DNA from: Ettlia oleoabundans
Lineage: Eukaryota; Chlorophyta; Chlorophyceae; Chlamydomonadales
Reading direction: 5' to 3'
DNA: 13,744 bases
Assembly: GCA_019693395.1 (NCBI GenBank)
Contig: JAAMXP010003397.1
Coordinates: 1 to 13,744, forward strand
Made by a program: the position numbers and the translations under genes. Each line of letters starts with the position of its first letter. Within the stretch, counting starts at the first letter, position 1. This document shows, piece after piece, positions 1-8,100 of the stretch. Under the pieces are notes generated by a model. It made no database searches. It saw nothing but the letters and a program-made list of their open reading frames with translations, and was not told the origin of the DNA.

Positions 1-223
1 GCGCAGGGGCGAAGGGCGGAAGAGGCATATGGCATGATGAAGGGACAGGGCGAATGCTGGCTGTAGGGCAGGAGGAAGCAAGTAGCATCAAGCGGCTGCA
101 AGCTACTTGCGGGCACCTGGGTTACGCTACAACAGTGTGCATGATATGGCCGGCCTAACTTGTCCAACGTTGCATACTGTGCAAGGAAAGCCCCGCAAGC
201 AGCCGAAATAACACACCGCTCAC

Positions 224-276
224 CGGCATTGTAGTGATGCCACCTCTGCACGTGCAGATGCTGCTTCCGTTGATGT
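224..276 (-). CDS. Putative sixth exon of the NCA1-like gene
   Basis: On the minus strand a good acceptor (GGACTGCAG before 276) and donor (GCCG then GTGAGC at 223) frame 17 codons plus two bases, reading TSTEAASARAEVASLQC. It starts in phase 0, as the previous exon (755-679) requires. Its composition fits a TPR helix (compare the LCSQLGAVLG-type helix at this place in plant NCA1). The intron between is 402 bases and repeat-rich. It could be a chance open piece, so it is listed separately. From base 223 down to base 1 no further exon was recognised. Confidence 0.5.
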
Positions 277-2564
277 CTGCAGTCCATTATAAGAAAGGGT
301 GGAATAAGAAGTTGTCTAACATCTGTCCAATGACAATCTATTGGTGTGCATGCAGGCAGCCACCTGGCTGCAGCTTTGCAGACCAGTGACTGGCACCTGT
401 TGCACCACCCCCTGCCCCTGCCAGTGTACCCTGCCACATTTCCCAACCCCAACCCACCGTCTGGGCTACTCCCACGCACACTACTATCACCAACCCCTGC
501 AGCCAAACACCGTCTTGAGCTACTCCCACGCACACTACCATCACAACCCCTGCAGCCAAACACCACCACCAACAAACACCCACCTGCCCACATATACACA
601 CACAAACAAGCCTCCCCTTCCCAGCGCCGTGGCAGTACAGCACCCCTGGCAGCACACACACCCTCCCCCCCCCCCCACCTGCTGCTGCTGTGCCGCATCG
701 TCCAGAAGCTGCATCAGCTCGTGTTGGCACGCCTGGAAGCGGTGGCGAGCACTATCTGCAGGCGGAAGGGCAGGCGGCATGGCAGGTGAGGCAGCAGGTA
801 AAGTAACAAAGCACAGCACGGAAAGAAAGGAAGGGCGACCACTATTAAGGGCAGAAGGCAAGTGGAAGCAGGGTGGCAAATGGCAGCAAAAGAGCAAACC
901 TTGCAACGTTCCAAAGGCAAGGCAGGACATTCACAACAGAAATACAGCCAGGGACGCAGTGAAGCTCCTCCGCCGCAATCCCCACCTATGTTGCCTGCCG
1001 CAATGGCCCTCAATCCCAGCTGAAGCAAGAAGGAGGCTCGGCTACGTTCCCCAGCCAGCCCATCCACCTGCACAGCATACACACAAACACCCCCAACACT
1101 CCCTGATGCTGGCGTGGGAAGGCGCGACTGTGCAAAACAGGACAAACAGGCTGAGCGATAGCCACACTGCACCACCTGCACCACTTCCTGCACTGCTGCC
1201 GCTGTGCCGATCGACATCTGCTTTCAAAGAGGCCTCATTCTTGCAATTTTATGAGCTGGTTTACCTGCTGAGCAGCACTGGAAGGCCCTTCAAGTTCCCA
1301 AATGGTGTGGGTGCCAGCATGGGCATCAATGTACCGCTCCACCAGGGCTGCAGTACACAAGCGCGGTATAGCAGTACAGGCGCCTGGATCAGGAAGGCTT
1401 GAGGCAGCAAGGGCGCCGGCCAGGCCTAGCCACAGCAGCTGCCTCCCATAAGACAGCCGTTCGCCAAAGCGGCGGCCACGACGAGGCAGCAACAAGCAGC
1501 CCCACCCAATCCGCTTGCCACTAGACTGCGGCCATTACCACCACACCTCTCGTAGCAACAGAAACGAAATCAAGCGGCACAACCCACCTTGTGTGTTGGG
1601 GTCTGGAGTAAGGGACGTGATGTCGGCGCCGCAAGCAGGGCAGTCGTGCGCCCCACGGATGCAGCCGGCGCAGTAGCGGTGACCGCAGCTGGTGACCACG
1701 CAGTCGAAGAAGAGGGACCTGTTGCAAGGGTGGCAGACATCATGGGATAGTGAATAAATTCTTCATGAACAGACTCTTACTTGGAACGACTGGGAGGGTT
1801 AGAAGATAGGATGAAGGCTGCCGGGCAAAAACGTGCAGTACAGGCAGAAAGGTGGCTAAGCACGCGGGCCTAAAGGCGCAGATTCCACAAGTCGTCGCGA
1901 GCTCACGCCCACTGTCAGCACCCGCTCAACCTCCATGCCTCGTGGCCCCGGAGTGGCTGTGCAAGCAGCTCCACAACTGCGGACGGGTGCGAATAGCAGA
2001 TTTCCGTGCTGTGCATGGCACATCCGCACAACGCCGCAGCACTTACTTGCAGACCATGCAGTGGAACTGTCCTAGCTTGGGACCCTGGCTGCTGCCGAAG
2101 CCCAAGGGGCAAACCGCCGGCGGTATAGCGGATGCTGCTTTGGCTGCCTCATCCTGCTGGGCTGCCAGCGAGCCCTCCCGCCCTTCCTGGGTGCTGGTCG
2201 ACGAGGAGGCGGGTTGCGGCGCCGCCAGGTCTATGCCCCCCATGCCCGCCAGAAAGGGACACTGGCCAGCTGTGGTCGGCCCAGGCTTGGATGAAGGTGT
2301 GCTGGGCTCGATATCTGTTGTCTGGCTGGCAGAGGAAGCTGAGCAACCTGCGTCCGAAGCTGATCCGCGCACGCCGCGCACGCCAGGCGGCGGTAAGGCA
2401 TCGCTGCTCGTAGCTGGCTGCGCAACTGCACCAGGGGTCTGCCGCTGCCTTTTGCCAGTGAGTGGGCAGGCTGACTGTGGTTCCTGATGCGCAGCGGCCG
2501 AGTCTCCCTCGGAAACAGCCGCTCGGGGTCCACCGGGCCACAGGTGTCGGAAAGGGCAGCTCAT
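224..2564 (-). CDS. NCA1: NCA1-like catalase chaperone (RING finger + TPR), 3' part off left edge
   Basis: Six exons on the minus strand can be followed: 2564-2047, 1718-1588, 1347-1265, 1067-986, 755-679 and, less surely, 276-224. All have AG acceptors and GT donors, and codon phases match at each junction. The first ATG of the open exon (2564) gives MSCPF. The N-terminal 172 residues carry four CPF/CPL motifs, the last as VCPLGFGSS followed by GPKLGQFHCMVC. The RING finger runs from C169 and C172 (end of exon 1) into exon 2: C184-G-H186, C189, C192, C199-P-A-C202-GADI. After it come LVERYIDAHAGTH and a helical stretch (RASFLLQLGLRAIAAGNI, then ARHRFQACQHELMQLL) that fits the start of the TPR-like region. 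In Arabidopsis, NCA1 binds catalase and is needed for its activity. The order CPF motifs, CPLGF, RING ending in CGADI, ER-x-SFL helix is what I recall of that family; assignment is from memory of motifs, without a search. The last visible exon ends in phase 2, so more exons lie to the left. Confidence 0.82.
456..561. repeat. Two tandem copies of a 53-base unit in an NCA1-like intron
   Basis: Copies at 456-508 and 509-561 both start ACCGTCT and end CCTGCAGCCAAAC. They differ at only a few bases. The array lies in the intron between the exons at 755-679 and 276-224, in a C/A-rich stretch (on the plus strand) that also holds a run of 12 C at 665-676. That run abuts the splice donor of exon 755-679, so the intron begins GTGGGGGG on the minus strand. 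Confidence 0.85.
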
Positions 2565-2908
2565 GTTTTTCGGGAGTCGTCTGGCCGCGTCAGGCGCTGG
2601 GTGTGGACGAGAGGAATGCAACTAGGGTAATGGAGCTGCGGAACAGGGCAATGGGCGCTATCAAATGACACGAACAACCACGAAGGGTAAGGGTGCCGTA
2701 ACAGAGACGGAGTTCCATTTCCACCTGCCATTTCCTGGTGCCTTCCTTCCGCTCGAGCTGATGTGGCGCGGCAAGCGCGCTGGGTCGCGGACCATGCTCC
2801 GCCCTGAGGGAGGCTTCTCTCGTTTGCAGCTTGCGGGCTGTTGTGCGCAACTCCGATACCTGCATGACTGGCGCAGCATTGCCCACCTCCCCAAACTCGA
2901 CCACCCAG
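2565..2908. promoter_or_regulatory. Divergent intergenic region between the NCA1-like gene and the FSH hydrolase
   Basis: These 344 bases separate two start codons pointing away from each other (2564 on minus, 2909 on plus). They must hold both 5' UTRs and both promoters, unless an untranslated first exon lies elsewhere. No clear TATA box or other named element was recognised. No open frame here could be tied to a protein family. Confidence 0.6.
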
Positions 2909-4832
2909 ATGCCCCACCGCCGCAAGTTGCGGGTGCTAGCCACCCATAGCTTCAGGACGAGCGGCAAGATATTTGCCGAACAGGTGCACTGCCCCCTCGG
3001 CTTATTGCAACACCACCGACCCTGCCTGGCAACCACCGCTGGTTTTTTCATTCGACCAACCGCCCCGTACCTTTTCATGCTGCTTTCATTGCAGTTGCAA
3101 CGGTCTGGATTGGATAAGGCACTGGAGGACTTGATGGAAGTGGTGAGGCTTCGTGCTTCCTGCCCTGTAGACGTTTCTGCCGCGCACTGCCACATTCCTT
3201 ACGGCAAAGGAGCAACAGCAGCTGGTCTCACCTGCATTGCTGCGGCATGCCTCGCCTGTACTGCAGACATACATAGACGCCCCCAACGCTGCCAGTGGGC
3301 CCATACCCGATGACGTCGCGCCGTATTTCCAGGGGCCCTACTATGAATGGTGCGACGTAGCTCCATTGCGTACTTGCCATTAAACTTCACCCTGCCACTG
3401 CACAGCTGGAAGACCCGCGAGCAATAAGGCAGCCCTGGCAGCATTTGTTGATCCTGGCACATGTACACCAGCTTGCAATGTTGCCGACCATCTGTCGATG
3501 GTTACCACCTTCACCTAAGTACAACATCACACGCCGTTAACCAGGTGGAACGCCCAACGAGATGAGGCAGGTCGCTGGACCTATGAGGGCTGGCAGCGGT
3601 CTGTGGCAGCAATAGAGGAAGCATTTCAGCGGAAAGGCCCCTTTGATGGGCTCATGGGGTTCTCCCAGGCGAGTGCCCAGCCCTGACTTTCTTTTGCGCT
3701 GAAGAAGCCCTGCCTTGCATTGGGGAGGCACTGCCTGCATACCAGAGCCGAATTAGGTCGCCTTGGAATACCAGTCTGCATGCGCTGGAGGACCGATCCC
3801 ATGTTGTCGCCAGCTGCATTGAAGCCTTCACAATGCAAGGAGTCTGTATAACCTCCATCTGAGTTCTGGTGCAGGGCGGCGCCATGGCTTCCCTTGCAAT
3901 AGGCATGCAGCGTAGCGACTTTGCATTCAAAAATGCGCCGTGGCTACGCTTCTGCATCTGCTTTGCGGGCATCAGGTGGGTGCTCCTTGCCAAGCTGCTT
4001 CACCAGCGGTCCTTTGTTCTGCATTAAGCCGTGCCCGCTCATCTCCCCAGACTTTCTTGCACACGAACTCAATCACTTTGCGTGTGTGTCAAAGCATGCC
4101 TCCTCCCTCGCTGCTTGCTCCATGCGACACTGCTATAAATGCAACACGCAGTTGCACCGTCTTTAGATTTGAGTGGTATGTGAGGGTGTGAGGGAAGCTG
4201 TCACCAAAGTCATTACCTGCCCGCATCACCTGCCATCCAGCCTTTCCTCACCCCCGCAGGGTCCGGGACCCGCAGTTAGAGTGCTTCTATGCCGCTATGC
4301 GGCCCGTGCCCTCGTTACACATCATTGGAGATAAAGATCCAGTCAAACGCTTGACCAACCAGGTGGGGCGATGCCAGCTGACAGTTTTCAGGCTGTGGAG
4401 GGTGGTGGTAGCTGCAGGGGCCTTGGGTGTGGTTTTTGTTTTATTGTGCTACCAGCAGGCCGACCGACTACCCAGCTGTTACCAAACTGCCGCTGCATTA
4501 AGAGGAGCAGCTTAGGCCCTGGTGTTTTGCCCACTCACCTTGTGCTCATGCCGCCGCTCTCCTACCACCACTTGCTGCATTCTGCGTATGGCATCGAGAC
4601 ACCACCATTGCACCTCCCAGTTGAATCTCCCTCAGTCAACCGTCCGCCCATCTGCCGCTGCGCTTGGACCCCGCCTGCGTGACCCTCACCCCACTTGCAG
4701 TTGATAGACTCTTTTGACCATCCAGCAGTGATAACGCATGCTCGCGGCCATGTCATCCCAGCGCTGCCGCCGCCAGATCTGCAGCGCCTAAGGGCATTCC
4801 TTGAATCGCAGCTGCAAGAGGCCAGCTTGTAG
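2909..4832 (+). CDS. FSH/OVCA2-family serine hydrolase (alpha/beta hydrolase)
   Basis: Seven exons: 2909-2983, 3095-3142, 3267-3349, 3545-3668, 3875-3975, 4260-4362 and 4701-4832. They join without a phase error to 666 bases, 221 residues and a TAG, a normal length for this family. Exon 1 carries the family's first strand (KLRVLATHSFRTSGKIF), and exon 3 carries YIDAPNAASGPIPDD then GPYYEWW across a splice. The nucleophile is Ser109 in GFSQGG, placed across the exon 4/5 junction. The likely acid is Asp170 in GDKDPV (exon 6), and the likely base is His195 in HARGHVIP (exon 7). Members such as yeast FSH1-3 and human OVCA2 are small esterases; the substrate here cannot be told. No signal peptide or membrane segment was seen, so it is probably soluble. 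Intron 4 has a GC donor (3669). Intron lengths are 111, 124, 195, 206, 284 and 338. Confidence 0.92.
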
Positions 4833-5183
4833 CAGCGCGTCAGCTGTGCTGCACAACCAGGCACCACTTGGTAGCACTACGGCAACTGCCCCGCCTGACA
4901 AGGTGCCCAGCTTGTGGCAGGGCCAAGCCGGCAGCGGCAGGGCGGTGGACGCTGACGCGGCGCATGGAGATTGAGCGCATTGCATTCTTGAGCGTGTTTC
5001 ACATATGTAAGCATGTCAAGCTCCCCATTGCTGTTATACCCATTCATCAACTGCACTCAAGCACGTTGTCATGCCCATGTCGGTATCTCACCCAGTCCTT
5101 GTCATCCTGAGTCAGCGCCAGAATGGAAGGGATAGGCACAATACGTCTTGATGCTGTGTTCTTTGATTCTATTCATCCCAGTC
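4833..5183 (+). promoter_or_regulatory. 3' flank of the FSH hydrolase and promoter region of the aldo-keto reductase
   Basis: These 351 bases lie between the TAG of the hydrolase and the ATG of the reductase, two genes in the same direction. A TGTAA signal at 5006-5010 probably marks the hydrolase transcript end, leaving about 160 bases for the reductase promoter and 5' UTR. No TATA box was recognised. The stretch just before 5184 (ending TTCATCCCAG then TC) looks like a splice acceptor, so a 5' UTR intron is possible. Confidence 0.5.
5006..5010 (+). terminator. TGTAA polyadenylation signal for the FSH hydrolase
   Basis: This is the first TGTAA after the hydrolase stop codon (4832), 174 bases downstream. 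TGTAA is the usual near-upstream polyadenylation element in chlorophyte algae. Cleavage would be expected 10-20 bases further on. Confidence 0.6.
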
Positions 5184-8100
5184 ATGACAGACCAAGCAGA
5201 CAAGCCGCTGAGGGCTCCCACAGCGCCCATCTTCCCAGCTGCCGCTCGGATGCCCCTGGTGGGGCTCGGCACTTGGACGCAGCGAAAGCCAGGGGAGGTC
5301 AAGGAAGCTGTCGAGGTGGCAGTGAGGTGAGATGTTCACGGCTGGATGCCGTTAAGGTCGAGGTTATGGGCTGATCGGCGAACGTCATAGGGTGCAACAG
5401 CGGCGGCGGACGCTGACCGGCATGCACAGCAGGGTTGGCTGCAATGGCAGGCAGCTGTACAGTAAGTACTGCTTGTACTGCTTGATGCTCCTCTCTCCAG
5501 CTACGTGCATTGCATAGAGCATTGCAATGGATGCAATGCAGTAGCTTGGAAGGTTACTTTTTGCCTCGCTCATTCCCAATTTAATTCTGCCGCTTGTACT
5601 GCACTTTCCTGCTTGGAGGGGGCTGGCAACAAGGGGTGCCTCCGAGCACCCTTGGGAGCCTACCCCGGTTTCCCAACCGGTCTTTAGAGGCCATTCTCCT
5701 TACACTGCTGCCGCTGCAGGCTGGGCTACCGCCACCTCGACTGCGCCGCTGACTACAAGAACGAGGAGGAGGTGGGGCAGGCTTTGGCGGCAGCGATGGC
5801 AGATGGCACAGTGCAGCGAGAAGGTGAGGGCCTGCTGAGACGCCCCATTGGGGTTGGGTAGCGTTTTGCCTGCAGTGCAGCTGGTATCCACTTCCGCCGG
5901 CCTTGCTATCAGGGATTATGCTTTTCACAGCAAGCGTTCAATACTGTTCTCGCACGCCTGATCTTCTCGATTGCTTTTTGATCGATGCCCATTGTCCAGC
6001 CACAATTCTTTGTGGCTTCCATTGCATCCGTTGCTGTGTGTTCAGCTGCCCATTCCCACCCTGGGCTGCCTGTATTGCAGAGCTGTGGGTGACCAGCAAG
6101 CTGCAGAACAGCGATCACGACCGAGTGGAGGAGGCATGCAGGTGAGCGCAGGCACCATGCTTCTGCAAGTGGTGCAGTCATATCATTGCAAGCAGCCCCC
6201 CCCCCCCCGCTACAACATTTGGACCTCTACCCCATGCAACCTGCACCCATTCACCAATAAACAGAAGTCTAACTATTCACTCCTGAACCCAGAGAGTCCC
6301 TGCGGCAGCTGGGCCTGGACTATCTCGACCTCTACCTCATGCACTGGCCCGTCACTCAGTACAAGGGCCCGCAGCTGCAGCCGCCGCTGGAGGTAGGCGG
6401 CTATCTATGGCTGGCAGCGCTGGTGCTGCCAGGCTGGTGCTGGCGGTGCTGGGCAGGAGGTGCCATTCAACTGTGCTTGCTGTCAGCCCGGCAACCTTGC
6501 CCACCGCTGTGAGGGTTGTGCTGGATCTTGCACCGCAGGACACTTGGGCGGCCATGGAGGCTTTGGTGCACAAGGGTCTGGTCAGGCAAGTGCTTAGCTT
6601 GGCTCATAAAAACGACCATGCTACCGCAAACCCGCACCCAGCCCACCCACCCATCCTAACTCTGCCCTGCCCTGCCCTGCCCTGCCCTGCCCTGCCCTGC
6701 CCTCTGACATGACATAACCCCTGACAGGTGTTAGCAGCAAGCGCCGTCGCTTGCCCGCTGTGCAAATAGCAGCCCTGCCATGCTCACCACCGCTGATCCA
6801 GAGGTCACGCTGCTGCTTGCTTGTGGTGATGCAGTGTAAAAAAGACGGGCAATAGGGTGCCTCCGAGTACCCTTTGGCTCATATGCCGGGTTCCCAATCG
6901 GTCATTACGGGCATTCCCCCTTACATGCAGGGCCATTGGTGTCAGCAACCTTTCCATCAAGAAGCTGAAGAGGGTGCTGCAGGGAGCCACCATCCGGCCA
7001 GCAGTGAACCAGGTGCGCGCGACTGCAGCGTAGGCTTGCTGTGCGTGCGTCCTTTGTAATTGTAGGTGCCAGGCTGGCAGGCAAGAAAGCTGGTTGGGCT
7101 GGTAGCTGCCCGCGTGTGCTGCTGCAACAGTGGACCAATTCGCATGCTGCATTAATGGTGCAACATCACAGAGCCAAACTGAGAACAATGTCGTGGTATC
7201 CCTTGCTAATTCTTCTATTTTCTTCATCTTTTCTTCTATTTTCTGTTGTGCAAAAATAAAAGCATTTAGATAAATGATAAATGATAAATGATAAATGATA
7301 AATGATAAATGATAAATGATAAATGATAAATGATAAATGATAAATGATAAATGATAAAAAAAAACATTTATCATTTTTTCCTTGGTATCCCACTGCTGCA
7401 GGTGGAAGCTCACCCTTACTTTCGGAATCAGGAGTTGATAGACTGGTGCAGGGTAAGCACAATGGCTGAGTGGGTGGGCGGTGGGTCACCCGATGGTGAG
7501 TTGGTGGTGTGTGGGTGGTGGGTCAGGGACCAGCAGCAGGGTTATGACGGGTGGCAGGTTGACACTGGTGCTGCATGGGTGGGTGGGTGGATGGGCTGGT
7601 GACGGGGGATGATGCAGGGCGCAGCAGCAGGGTGACAAGAGGCTGACAGTGCTGCAGGTGGAGCAGAATGGGTGGGTGGGTCGGTGGGTCGATGGTGCAG
7701 GAGGGAGCCAGCAGCATGATGAGCGGACACTGGTTTTGGTGACGGGTGAGCAGAATGGGCGGGTGAATGTGCAGGGAAGCAGCAGCAGGTAAGACACTGT
7801 CTTCATGTTAGCTCTCAAGGGAGTATCAGAGTGACATGGCAGAGATTGGTGTTGCTTGTCAGCTTCTGCATGCCACGACGCCATATCTACCTTGGCCCTC
7901 CGTTGGAAACATCTGCCCAGTTGGAAGGCCAGACCGGAGTTTGTCATGAGCCCTGACACTGCTGCCCCGCTGCCCATTACCTGTCTGCTATGCTATTCAT
8001 TGCAGGAGGAGGGCATCCACGTCACGGCCTACAGCCCGCTGGGCTCACCACACACGGCCGGCTTCTTCAAGCGCAAGGAGAACCTGCCGGTGCTGATGCA

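Noticed and set aside
341..1402. Long plus-strand open frame of 353 codons
   Set aside because: It lies antisense to four NCA1-like exons and runs through their introns and a tandem repeat. Its translation is rich in T, H, P and C from CA repeats and has no domain.
1719..1740. Extra CHPC zinc-ligand pair just before the RING exon on the minus strand
   Set aside because: It looks like a RING ligand pair, but it lies in the intron. Splicing at the AG of 1720-1719 joins CMVC to the RING in phase and makes CHPC unnecessary.
1852..2487. Plus-strand open frame of 211 codons
   Set aside because: It is the shadow of the GC-rich exon 1 of the NCA1-like gene on the other strand.
2590..3195. Minus-strand open frame of 201 codons
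   Set aside because: It crosses the divergent promoter and lies antisense to exons 1 and 2 of the hydrolase. No family features.
4134..4140. TATAAAT as a promoter
   Set aside because: It is inside intron 5 of the FSH hydrolase and no gene starts just after it.
6848..6930. tRNA gene or tRNA-derived element
   Set aside because: GGGTGCC can pair with GGCATTC and the GGGTTCCCAATC part faintly recalls a T arm. But there is no anticodon arm, no proper D arm and no exact B box.
7166..7489. Minus-strand frame with repeated SFIIYHL
   Set aside because: It is only a translation of the GATAAAT satellite.
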